A DNA stretch of 64,000 bases, from positions 3,525-67,524 of the forward strand of contig JBDKGH010000029.1 of the NCBI GenBank assembly GCA_039798265.1, given 5' to 3'. The notes below the pieces were generated by a model, which made no database searches, was not told the origin of the DNA, and worked only from the letters and a program-made list of their open reading frames with translations. Position 1 is the first letter of the stretch. Every line of letters begins with the position of its first letter. This document shows positions 13,165-21,450 of the stretch, piece by piece. Position numbers and translations under genes: made by a program. The DNA is from JBDKGH01 sp039798265 (lineage in GTDB: Bacteria > Bacteroidota > Bacteroidia > Flavobacteriales_D > Sanyastnellaceae).

Positions 13165-14778
13165 ATGTCTGAAACTACAAAATATATCTTTGTTACCGGT
13201 GGCGTAACAAGTTCGCTCGGTAAGGGTATCATCTCTGCCTCTTTAGCTAAACTTCTTCAGTCTCGCGGCTTCCGTGTGACTATCCAAAAATTGGATCCCT
13301 ACATCAATGTTGACCCTGGCACGCTCAATCCTTATGAGCACGGGGAGTGTTTTGTAACGGAAGATGGAGCTGAAACCGACTTGGACCTCGGTCACTACGA
13401 GCGTTTCCTCAACGTACCTACTTCGCAAGGCAACAACGTGACCACAGGTCGCATTTACCAAAGCGTGATAGATAAAGAACGCCGTGGAGAATATTTGGGA
13501 AAAACCGTGCAGGTGATTCCACATATCACGGACGAAATCAAACGTTGCATTCAAATTCTTGGATCAAAAAACGACTTCGATTTTGTCATTACTGAAATAG
13601 GTGGCACCGTGGGCGACATCGAATCTTTGCCCTATGTAGAGGCGGTTCGCCAAATGAAATGGGAAAAAGACGAAGATTGCATTGTTATTCACTTAACGCT
13701 TATTCCCTACTTGAGTGCTGCTGGCGAGTTGAAAACAAAACCGACTCAGCACTCCGTAAAAACCCTGTTAGAAAATGGGGTTCAGCCAGATATTTTGGTA
13801 TGCCGCACGGAACATGAACTTTCACAGCAACTACGTACCAAAATTGCCAAGTTCTGTAACGTTACCTCCAATGCCGTTATCCAAAGCATCGATGCCGACA
13901 CGATCTATGATGTGCCGATGATGATGCTAGAGGAAAAACTCGATGAAGTTGTTTTAGAAAAGCTCAACGTAAAAGCGAAGAAAAAACCCGATCTGAAAAA
14001 ATGGATCGAGTTTTTGGATCGTTACAAAAACCCCAAAAGTCGAGTAACCATTGCTTTAGTTGGAAAATATGTTGAACTCAAAGACGCCTACAAATCCATT
14101 GTAGAAGCCTTTAACCATAGTGGTGCAGCGAACGAAACACACGTTGATATTCGCTGGATACACAGTGAAGAAATTTACGGCCGTAATGTAGAAGAAAAAT
14201 TAGCCGGCGTTCACGGACTACTTGTTGCTCCTGGATTTGGATCACGCGGTATTGATGGCAAGATCGAAGCCATTCGTTATGCCCGTGAAAATAAAATTCC
14301 ATTCTTCGGTATTTGCCTCGGTATGCAAGTAGCCACCATCGAGTTTGCACGCAATGTGCTTGGCTTTGCTGATGCACACAGCACAGAGATGAAAGAATAC
14401 ACCGCTCATCCGGTAATTTGTTTGATGGCGGAACAAAAGTCTATCGTCAACAAAGGTGGTACGATGCGTTTAGGTTCATACCCCTGCAAGCTAACTAAAG
14501 GTAGCAAGGCGTTTAAAGCATACGGCCAAGAGATGATTGAAGAGCGCCACCGCCATCGTTTTGAATTCAACAACGATTACAAAACGCAGTTTGAAAAAGC
14601 AGGCCTCAAATGCACCGGTATTAATCCGGATAGCGGCTTGGTAGAAATTATCGAACTCGATAATCACCCCTACTACGTAGCTGCTCAGTTTCACCCTGAG
14701 TACAAAAGCACGGTGATGAATCCTCATCCTTTGTTCGTTGCCTTCGTAGGAGCTGTTAAAAAATACGCTGGATTTTAA
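13165..14778 (+). CDS. pyrG: CTP synthase
   Basis: A 537-residue enzyme making CTP from UTP, ATP and glutamine. It has the N-terminal synthetase domain with the P-loop VTSSLGKG and the LDPYINVDPGT motif, the EIGGTVGDIES segment, and a C-terminal class I glutaminase with the nucleophile motif GICLGMQ and the HPEYKS histidine-glutamate pair. Length and motifs are normal. The start at ATG 13165 (MSETTKYIF) is set by the promoter position. The 3' end overlaps the convergent glycosyltransferase gene by 4 bases. Confidence 0.97.
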   Translation: MSETTKYIFVTGGVTSSLGKGIISASLAKLLQSRGFRVTIQKLDPYINVDPGTLNPYEHGECFVTEDGAETDLDLGHYERFLNVPTSQGNNVTTGRIYQSVIDKERRGEYLGKTVQVIPHITDEIKRCIQILGSKNDFDFVITEIGGTVGDIESLPYVEAVRQMKWEKDEDCIVIHLTLIPYLSAAGELKTKPTQHSVKTLLENGVQPDILVCRTEHELSQQLRTKIAKFCNVTSNAVIQSIDADTIYDVPMMMLEEKLDEVVLEKLNVKAKKKPDLKKWIEFLDRYKNPKSRVTIALVGKYVELKDAYKSIVEAFNHSGAANETHVDIRWIHSEEIYGRNVEEKLAGVHGLLVAPGFGSRGIDGKIEAIRYARENKIPFFGICLGMQVATIEFARNVLGFADAHSTEMKEYTAHPVICLMAEQKSIVNKGGTMRLGSYPCKLTKGSKAFKAYGQEMIEERHRHRFEFNNDYKTQFEKAGLKCTGINPDSGLVEIIELDNHPYYVAAQFHPEYKSTVMNPHPLFVAFVGAVKKYAGF

Positions 14779-16724
14779 GATCCCCACTGACGCCAAGCCC
14801 GGAAGAGTATGCGCAGATCATGGATGATGCGGTAGTCTTTCGCGTAAAAAACATTGAGCTTATGCACTTGATCTTCATTGAGATTGGCTTGATGCAGGTG
14901 ACTCATCGGATTTACTGCACCTTGCTTGAGGGGCGGCAAAGACGATGATGGGTTCTCCTCTTTTGCAAATCCAACCCACGATTTTTTACCTATCACTACT
15001 TGCATCCAATTGGAAAAATAACCCAATGGTTGTTGTTGCCATACTGCTACTAAAGGCAATACAGGCAACTGGGCAAGAGCGAATCCAATGTCAAACCAGC
15101 GTTTGCTGCGTCTGTTTTCTTTTTTGGAAACGGAGTTGACATCCAAGATAAAAACATCGCCACTCGTTTCTACGCTATTGCTACCGATGATGTATAAACT
15201 TTCTGGTGGAGCTATCTTAAACTCGAGCTCTCCCTTTTCTACTGAACTCATAAACGAAATGATATCCGATGCGGTGATGTCTTTCGCGCAAAAGACCACT
15301 TCATCGAGCTTGTGCACGCGCACAATATCATCTAGCTGATCGTGCCTACCTGTATAGCCCTCTGCAGTCGAAGCGCCTCCTGGAGACACTTTTGCTACCC
15401 AGCCGATGTCATAATTTGTTTGCTTGAAAATAGTGAGCACGCGATCTATTTCACTCATGCTTCCCACAATGGCAATGCGCTTGCTTTTCTTTTTTTCCAA
15501 ACCTGTTTTCCCAGAAGAAATCATATTCACCAAAACACGATTCAAGAAAAAAACAACGAAAGAACCGATTGATCCAAAGACCATCAACGCACGCGAAAAG
15601 CGCATGTTTTCTGGCAACAACGAATAAGCCATCAGCAATAATACAGAAGCTAAGGCCAATGCTTTTAATGCCCTCCAAGGCTTCAGCGGTTTATCATAAG
15701 CTCCGCCTAAATAAGCGGAAAAACTCCACAAACTAGCACACACTAAAAATACGGGCCACACCAAATGATCATCATAAATTTTGCCTTTGGCTAAAGCATA
15801 CCACTCTTTTAATCCGGCGAGTAACAATAGACTCAAGGCTATATCGAATACAGGAAGGGCAATGGCTTTGATGAATCGATACATGATGGCCACCGAAGCT
15901 CGCAACCAAATAGCGAGGTGAATGAAAAACGAAAACAACTCTGCATTTTTTTGAGAGAAGTGTTTACGCGCAAAAATCACCATCGCATTATAAAAAACAT
16001 ACACATAATTCAAACTTCCCTTTTTTGTGCTTTCACCTTTGTAGTGAATGATGCGCGTATGCGGATAATAGTAGTTTTTAAAACCACCTTGTACGATGCG
16101 CCAAGAAAGATCAATGTCTTCGCCGTACATAAAAAAGGCTTCATCTAAAAGCCCCACTTTATCGAGCGCTGATTTGCGCATCCACATAAAAGCACCGGAA
16201 AGAATTTCGATCTCATGCACTTCTTCATTGCTGAGATGCCCGAGATAATAACGATTGAATTTTTTCGAACGAGGAAACAATCGAGAAACCCCAAATATCT
16301 TATAGAATGCCGTTTCTGGTGTAGGAAGTCCTCTTTTGGATTCGGGTAAAAAGCGTCCTTTCCCGTCCACCATTTTTACACCTAACCCACCGACATCTGG
16401 ATGCTCATCCATAAACTGTAGCACCTTGCTCAGGGTATCTTCTTCGATAACCGTATCGGGATTGAGCAATAGAACATGTTCCCCTTTGGCCAGGCGCATA
16501 GCCTGATTATTGGCTTTCGAAAAACCGGTGTTTTGTTTATTCGCAATAAGCTTTACCCAAGGAAAACGTTGCTCTACCATGAGTACCGAGCCATCTACGG
16601 AATTGTTATCGACTACATATACCTCGGCCTCTATGCCCTGAATGGCCTTTTCAACGGACAATAAACACTGTTCGAGAAAATACTGTACGTTGTAGTTGAC
16701 GATAACTATGGTGAGGCGCATCAA
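14775..16724 (-). CDS. GT2 glycosyltransferase fused to a degenerate phosphoglycosyltransferase-like membrane module
   Basis: A 649-residue protein. Residues 1-270 are a GT2 glycosyltransferase (IVIVNYNVQYFLEQCLLS, VVDNNSVDGS, LLNPDT and FMYGEDIDLSWR). After it come helices (about 270-410) resembling the N-terminal membrane part of polyprenyl-phosphate glycosylphosphotransferases of the WcaJ/WbaP type, then a Rossmann-like domain (RIAIVGSMSEIDRV, about 425-530), and a tail with KRWFDIGF (541-548) and NWMQVVIGKKSWVGF (572-586). These tail pieces match the edges of the bacterial sugar transferase domain, but the catalytic middle is missing. The GT2 part probably adds sugars to a surface glycan at the inner membrane. 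The role of the inactive part is unknown. Confidence 0.75.
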   Translation of the reverse strand: MMRLTIVIVNYNVQYFLEQCLLSVEKAIQGIEAEVYVVDNNSVDGSVLMVEQRFPWVKLIANKQNTGFSKANNQAMRLAKGEHVLLLNPDTVIEEDTLSKVLQFMDEHPDVGGLGVKMVDGKGRFLPESKRGLPTPETAFYKIFGVSRLFPRSKKFNRYYLGHLSNEEVHEIEILSGAFMWMRKSALDKVGLLDEAFFMYGEDIDLSWRIVQGGFKNYYYPHTRIIHYKGESTKKGSLNYVYVFYNAMVIFARKHFSQKNAELFSFFIHLAIWLRASVAIMYRFIKAIALPVFDIALSLLLLAGLKEWYALAKGKIYDDHLVWPVFLVCASLWSFSAYLGGAYDKPLKPWRALKALALASVLLLMAYSLLPENMRFSRALMVFGSIGSFVVFFLNRVLVNMISSGKTGLEKKKSKRIAIVGSMSEIDRVLTIFKQTNYDIGWVAKVSPGGASTAEGYTGRHDQLDDIVRVHKLDEVVFCAKDITASDIISFMSSVEKGELEFKIAPPESLYIIGSNSVETSGDVFILDVNSVSKKENRRSKRWFDIGFALAQLPVLPLVAVWQQQPLGYFSNWMQVVIGKKSWVGFAKEENPSSSLPPLKQGAVNPMSHLHQANLNEDQVHKLNVFYAKDYRIIHDLRILFRAWRQWGS

Positions 16725-17342
16725 TTATCGTTTTAAAGAGCTTTCATAAGGAGTGCGCAGCAATATGCTTCTGCCCAATGTTATTTCGTCGGTGTATTCC
16801 AACTCACCGCCCACGGCTACGCCACGGGCAATTACGGACACTTTCACTTGTGCTGCACTCAATTTTTTGAACAGATAAAAAGAGGTGGTTTCCCCCTCCA
16901 TTGTTGCATTGAGTGCAAGAATGATTTCTTGGATATGTTCGCTGCTCACACGCTGCATTAGGCTATCAATATTCAAGTCAGAAGGTCCAACACCATCCAT
17001 GGGTGAAATGATGCCTCCTAATACGTGATACTTGCCCGTATATTGCCCTGTGCCTTCTATGGCCATCACATCGCGAATGTCTTGCACCACACACACGGTG
17101 GCACCATCGCGGTTAGGATTGGAGCAGATCTGGCATTTCGGTGCGTCAGAAAGATTATGGCAAACGCCACAATACTGAATATGCTCGCGAAGGTTGGTAA
17201 GGCTATTTGCAAATCGCCCCACTTCTTCGGGCTTCCTCTTCAGCAAATCCAACACTAATCGGAGCGCTGTTTTGCGACCAATGCCGGGCAGGCTGCTTAC
17301 CTGATCCACCGCTTCTTCGATTAGCTTGGAAGAACTGTTCAT
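16725..17342 (-). CDS. recR: recombination mediator protein RecR
   Basis: A 205-residue protein with the helix-hairpin-helix LPGIGRKTALRLVLDLL (about 18-35), a four-cysteine zinc finger (CGVCHNLSDAPKCQIC, about 57-72), a Toprim domain with VVQDIRDVMAIE and the Walker-B-like end. RecR works with RecO and RecF to load RecA on gapped DNA. Length is normal. It is directly upstream of the glycosyltransferase gene with no gap (stop and start adjacent), and 12 bases downstream of the symporter gene on the same strand. Confidence 0.95.
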   Translation of the reverse strand: MNSSSKLIEEAVDQVSSLPGIGRKTALRLVLDLLKRKPEEVGRFANSLTNLREHIQYCGVCHNLSDAPKCQICSNPNRDGATVCVVQDIRDVMAIEGTGQYTGKYHVLGGIISPMDGVGPSDLNIDSLMQRVSSEHIQEIILALNATMEGETTSFYLFKKLSAAQVKVSVIARGVAVGGELEYTDEITLGRSILLRTPYESSLKR

Positions 17343-17354
17343 GACGCGAAGATA

Positions 17355-18830
17355 TTACTTAACAGCAGAGGCCGGTTTACTCAGTACCCACATTCCTACA
17401 AAGGTGATGAGTCCATTGACCACGAGCAGCTCCACCCCAAATTTGTAGCCACCCAAGTAGTGAACGAGCCATTTATCCAAAAAGATGGATACCAATGGCC
17501 CCAACAAAGCGGCTACGGGCACCCAACGGTCCTTTACTGCGCGAGTGGTGAGTATGCCAAAGGCGAAAAGTCCTAGCAAAGGGCCATAGGTGTATCCTGC
17601 AATATCCAAGAGTATATCGATGATCGATTTATTATTGAGCCATTTGAAGAAAAACACCATGAGTAAAAAAACACCCGCAAAAGCCAAATGCACACGCTTT
17701 CGGGTTTTGGTGCGCTCTTCTTCCGTTCGTTTTTCATCGCGATAGATGCCCAAAATATCTAAGCAAAAAGAAGAAGTGAGCGCTGTAATGGCACCGTCAG
17801 CGGAAGGAAACAAAGCGGAAATAAGCCCAATGATAAAGAGAAACGAAATGAATGGCGGCATTACTTGCATGGCCATGCCTGGGAAAATATCGTCTCCTTT
17901 TAGGGCGATGTTTGACTGAGCGGCATACACATACAATAGTCCGCCGAGCAGTAAAAAAAGGAAATTGACCAACACCAATATCACGCTAAATGATACCATG
18001 TTTTTTTGTGAATCACCGAGTGTTTTCACGCTGATGTTCTTCTGCATCATCTCCTGATCCAAGCCTGTCATCGTAATGGTAATAAAAGCTCCACCGATGA
18101 TTTGTTTCAGGAAGAATTTTTTATCGTTGACATCTGTTTGGAAAAACTTGAAGAATCCTTTTTCATCCATAGCCGCAAAAGCATCGCTCCAACCTAGGTT
18201 AAGGTGATTCATAATCCAACCGACGGTAACCACCAATGCGAGCAACATAAAAAGTGTTTGAAGGGTATCAGTCCATACAATCGTTTTTACACCACCCTTA
18301 TAGGTATACACTAGTATCATGAGCAGGATAATCACAGAGGTGAGCCAAAAAGGAACGTGCAAAGCTTCAAGCACAAAAACCTGCAATACATTGATCACTA
18401 AAAAAAGGCGAAGCGTGGCGCCAAGCGTGCGAGATACAATAAAAAACAAAGCCCCTGTTTTGTATGAAACCATGCCCAGTCGTTGTCGCAGATAATCGTA
18501 AATGGACGTCAAGTTTAACCGGTAATACAGCGGAAGTAAAATATACGCCACTGCGAAATAGCCGAGAAAATAGCCAATCACCACTTGCAGGTAAACCATG
18601 CCTACCGGCGCGCCATTGGCTCCTAGGTTACCTACCGTGCCGGGAACCGAAACAAAGGTGACACCAGAGAGTGAAGTGCCTATCATTCCAAAGGCTACCA
18701 AATACCAAGGTGCACTTTGATTGGCTTTAAAAAACGATTGATTATCTGCCTTTCTTGATGTAAAAAAAGAGACACCCCAAAGCACCAAAAAGTAGGCAAC
18801 TAAAAGAGCGATAACATAGTAATTGTACAT
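17355..18830 (-). CDS. sodium:solute symporter family protein
   Basis: A 491-residue protein with about 13 membrane helices and the SSS-family pattern (FGMIGTSLSGVTFVSVPG near helix 2, DTLQTLFML in the middle, ALFPSADGAITALTSSFCLDIL in helix 9). It imports an unidentified solute with Na+. The start is placed at ATG 18830 (MYNYYVIALL): a -7 box TATGTTTG lies at 18912-18919, so an in-frame start at 18959 would be upstream of the transcript. It may share a transcript with recR. Confidence 0.88.
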   Translation of the reverse strand: MYNYYVIALLVAYFLVLWGVSFFTSRKADNQSFFKANQSAPWYLVAFGMIGTSLSGVTFVSVPGTVGNLGANGAPVGMVYLQVVIGYFLGYFAVAYILLPLYYRLNLTSIYDYLRQRLGMVSYKTGALFFIVSRTLGATLRLFLVINVLQVFVLEALHVPFWLTSVIILLMILVYTYKGGVKTIVWTDTLQTLFMLLALVVTVGWIMNHLNLGWSDAFAAMDEKGFFKFFQTDVNDKKFFLKQIIGGAFITITMTGLDQEMMQKNISVKTLGDSQKNMVSFSVILVLVNFLFLLLGGLLYVYAAQSNIALKGDDIFPGMAMQVMPPFISFLFIIGLISALFPSADGAITALTSSFCLDILGIYRDEKRTEEERTKTRKRVHLAFAGVFLLMVFFFKWLNNKSIIDILLDIAGYTYGPLLGLFAFGILTTRAVKDRWVPVAALLGPLVSIFLDKWLVHYLGGYKFGVELLVVNGLITFVGMWVLSKPASAVK

Positions 18831-18911
18831 AGTAGTCCTTTGAAACAAAAAAAAGGGAATCCGTGCAGTGATTTCGTTGTTACCAGCAAACTTTCTCAAC
18901 AACCCGAGGCG

Positions 18912-18919
18912 CAAACATA
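18912..18919 (-). promoter_or_regulatory. -7 box of the symporter gene
   Basis: TATGTTTG on the minus strand fits TAnnTTTG exactly. The -33 region is only T-rich. It gives a leader of about 75 bases before ATG 18830. Confidence 0.5.
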
Positions 18920-19000
18920 AAAACGGCTCATTCTCGTTAAAAAGTGGAAAACAAGTCATTCAAATAAGCAACGACCAAAATACTTTGTTTCATTTGTAGT

Positions 19001-19861
19001 ATGAAATGGTTCAACCTCGTTTTAGGTTTTCTACTCGTCGGATTGTCTGCCGCGCTGGTTTCTCAGCATTCGGCATTCGTACATTTTGCGGAGCAGTTCA
19101 ATTTCCCTGAACGTTTTGCCACTACACTTTATAAAGTGGTGATTGCCTTTTTGGCCGTTGATGGTTCACGGTTGCTTTTTATAGCCACCTATAAAGTTCA
19201 AAATGCCAAGTACCAGAAGGACAACTTCACCATTGGTATTTCGCACCTCGCAAAGCTCGTGTACGGACTTTTAGGAGCGGTGCTGCTACTATCCTTATTC
19301 AACATATCGGTAAAAGAAGCCATTACAACCCTGAGTTTCATTGCGGCGGCTTTGGTACTGATGACCAAAGATTACATCTCTAACCTCATCAATGGCATGT
19401 ACCTCACCTTTGCGAAGGTGATCAACATTGGCGATCAGGTGCAGATAGACAAACAAAAAGGGAAAATCTTGGACATCACCCTCACCAATGTTCATTTGCT
19501 CAACGAAGACGACGACATCATTTACATACCCAACAACAAGGTTTTTTCGAGCGAAATCATCAACTACACCCGCCGGGAGCTGAAGAAAAGCAGTATCGAC
19601 TTCGAAATGGAAAATACCGTAGTGATGGAAGCCGATGAATTGGAAAGGCGAATCAAAGAATCGATGAGCGAGTATTCGGATTACATACAAGTTGGAACCA
19701 TCAATTTGAAAGTGCAACAAATCAAGTTTGATCATACCCTTTTCAAGCTTCAGTATGTCTTAAATGACCCTTTGAACAAGGAGGTGGACAAAAAAGTGAA
19801 ACGAGCCGTTATCCGCTACCTTCTGAAAGTCACGGTGGAAGAGCGATCCAAGGCGATTTAA
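19001..19861 (+). CDS. MscS-family mechanosensitive channel
   Basis: A 286-residue protein with three to four N-terminal membrane helices, a pore-like helix (ITTLSFIAAALVLMTKDYISNLINGMYL, about 108-135), then the MscS beta domain (VINIGDQVQIDKQKGKILDITLTNVHLL) with the family IPNNKVFSSEIINYTR motif. The C-terminal alpha/beta part ends the protein. It should release solutes during osmotic downshock. It is a single gene with a near-consensus -7 box at about 18980-18987. Confidence 0.9.
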   Translation: MKWFNLVLGFLLVGLSAALVSQHSAFVHFAEQFNFPERFATTLYKVVIAFLAVDGSRLLFIATYKVQNAKYQKDNFTIGISHLAKLVYGLLGAVLLLSLFNISVKEAITTLSFIAAALVLMTKDYISNLINGMYLTFAKVINIGDQVQIDKQKGKILDITLTNVHLLNEDDDIIYIPNNKVFSSEIINYTRRELKKSSIDFEMENTVVMEADELERRIKESMSEYSDYIQVGTINLKVQQIKFDHTLFKLQYVLNDPLNKEVDKKVKRAVIRYLLKVTVEERSKAI

Positions 19862-19979
19862 GAGATTTCAAAAAAAAATTCAATAATCGCTTTCACAATC
19901 ACTTGAATTTTCCATTTTTGCCACCGATTTCATCCCTCCGATTGGGACCATCCCAAGAGGAGAAAATTTAACTTTAAAA

Positions 19980-20957
19980 ATGAGTAAATACAATTCCATT
20001 CGCGAATTCATGGAGCGCAATTATTTGCACTTCAACGCGGCTGCCATGGTCGATGCGGCTAAAGGCTACGAAACGCACCTTACCGAAGGTGGTAAGATGA
20101 TGATTACCCTTGCTGGAGCCATGTCAACAGCCGAACTAGGCATTTCATTGGCCGAGATGATTCGCGCTGGAAAAGTGGACATCATTTCTTGCACAGGTGC
20201 CAACTTGGAAGAAGACTTGATGAACCTCGTAGCACACGATCATTATGAGCGCGTGCCCCATTACCGCGACCTTACTCCACAACAAGAGTGGGATCTATTG
20301 GAACGCGGTCTCAACCGTGTTACCGACACGTGCATACCAGAGGAAGAAGCTTTCCGCCGTTTGCAAAAGCACATCCACGCTTTGTGGAAAGATGCCGATA
20401 CCAAAGGAGAGCGTTATTTCCCGCATGAGTATATGTACAAAATGTTGTTGAGTGGTGTATTGCAAGAATACTACCAAATCGACCCAAAAAATTCTTGGAT
20501 GCTTGCTGCAGCAGAACGCAACTTGCCTATTATTGTTCCAGGTTGGGAAGACAGCACCATGGGTAACATCTTCGCTAGCTATTGCATTAAAGGTGATTTG
20601 AAACCTTCTACCATGAAAAGCGGTATTGAGTACATGACTTGGTTGGCCAAGTGGTACATCGACAACTCAGCTGGAAAAGGCGTCGGTTTCTTCCAAATTG
20701 GTGGAGGTATTGCCGGTGACTTCCCAATTTGTGTTGTACCTATGCTTTACCAAGATATGGAAATGCACGACATTCCTTTCTGGAGCTACTTCTGTCAAAT
20801 TTCTGACAGCACCACGAGCTACGGAAGCTATAGCGGAGCCGTTCCAAACGAAAAAATAACCTGGGGTAAACTAGATATTACTACTCCGAAATTTATTATC
20901 GAGAGCGATGCCACCATTGTTGCGCCTCTCGTATTTGCATGGCTTTTGAACCACTAA
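19980..20957 (+). CDS. deoxyhypusine synthase-like protein (possible homospermidine synthase)
   Basis: A 325-residue protein of the deoxyhypusine synthase family. It contains MMITLAGAMSTAELG, the NAD-site segments SCTGANLEEDLMN and PIIVPGWEDSTMG, the FQIGGGIAGDFPIC glycine loop, and a C-terminal WGK whose lysine (Lys297) aligns with the catalytic lysine of the eukaryotic enzyme. Bacteria have no eIF5A; family members in bacteria are known or proposed to make homospermidine or related polyamines. A polyamine role fits the arginine decarboxylase 13 kb away. The gene precedes a small acidic protein by 12 bases. Confidence 0.85.
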   Translation: MSKYNSIREFMERNYLHFNAAAMVDAAKGYETHLTEGGKMMITLAGAMSTAELGISLAEMIRAGKVDIISCTGANLEEDLMNLVAHDHYERVPHYRDLTPQQEWDLLERGLNRVTDTCIPEEEAFRRLQKHIHALWKDADTKGERYFPHEYMYKMLLSGVLQEYYQIDPKNSWMLAAAERNLPIIVPGWEDSTMGNIFASYCIKGDLKPSTMKSGIEYMTWLAKWYIDNSAGKGVGFFQIGGGIAGDFPICVVPMLYQDMEMHDIPFWSYFCQISDSTTSYGSYSGAVPNEKITWGKLDITTPKFIIESDATIVAPLVFAWLLNH

Positions 20958-20969
20958 TATATTTGCCCA

Positions 20970-21332
20970 ATGGCCCTCAAGAGGATTATTAAAGATTACA
21001 AAACCATTACCCAAGAGCACGTTGATCTCATTAATCAACACTATCCTAACGGATTTGAAAATGAGAACCTCGTATCGTTTGTTACACCAAAAGGTGAATT
21101 CATCAAAGCCTTGGAAATCCGCACGGAAGACACGATCTACTTGTTCAAAATAGACAAGAACATGAAAGTGGATGATGAAGGGGATTCGGACAATGATGGA
21201 TTGCCAATGGGAGAATTTGATTCTTTCAAAGGCGATAACGACGATAGCGACGACGACAACGATAGCGACGACGACAACGACGATACTGCTGCTGACGATG
21301 ATGGCGGCGGTAACGATGAGGACGAGGACTAA
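20970..21332 (+). CDS. conserved acidic small protein with Asp-rich tail
   Basis: A 120-residue protein. The first 65 residues form a compact domain (RIIKDYKTITQEHVDLINQ, TIYLFKIDK) that I recall as a Bacteroidota conserved protein sometimes mislabelled DNA primase. The last 55 residues are almost only Asp, Asn, Ser, Gly and Glu (runs such as DDSDDDNDSDDDND), likely disordered and cation-binding. The tail contains an 18-base tandem DNA repeat. It follows the deoxyhypusine-synthase-like gene by 12 bases and is probably co-transcribed. The function is unknown. Confidence 0.75.
   Translation: MALKRIIKDYKTITQEHVDLINQHYPNGFENENLVSFVTPKGEFIKALEIRTEDTIYLFKIDKNMKVDDEGDSDNDGLPMGEFDSFKGDNDDSDDDNDSDDDNDDTAADDDGGGNDEDED
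21243..21278 (+). repeat. 18-bp tandem repeat in the Asp-rich tail
   Basis: The unit GATAGCGACGACGACAAC occurs twice in a row (21243-21260 and 21261-21278), encoding DSDDDN twice in frame. It is a site where tail length could vary by slippage. Confidence 0.8.
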
Positions 21333-21361
21333 TTTTCTCCTGCCCTTCGCATTGATGATAT

Positions 21362-21384
21362 TCAATTGCATGCATTGCAATTGA
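21362..21384. other. perfect hairpin upstream of a terminator
   Basis: TCAATTGCA (21362-21370) and TGCAATTGA (21376-21384) form a perfect 9-bp AT-rich stem with a 5-base loop, 7 bases before a true terminator hairpin. There is no T-run. It may be a transcript-end stabilising structure or a protein site. Confidence 0.5.
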
Positions 21385-21390
21385 CCAAGA

Positions 21391-21419
21391 AACCTGCACC
21401 TCAGCGTGCAGGTTTTTTT
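21391..21419 (+). terminator. Rho-independent terminator after the acidic protein gene
   Basis: AACCTGCAC (21391-21399) pairs with GTGCAGGTT (21406-21414), followed by a T-run to 21419. It closes the deoxyhypusine-synthase-like operon. Confidence 0.85.
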
Positions 21420-21450
21420 ATTTGTACTTTCCCCTTCTAATCTTTGCCAC

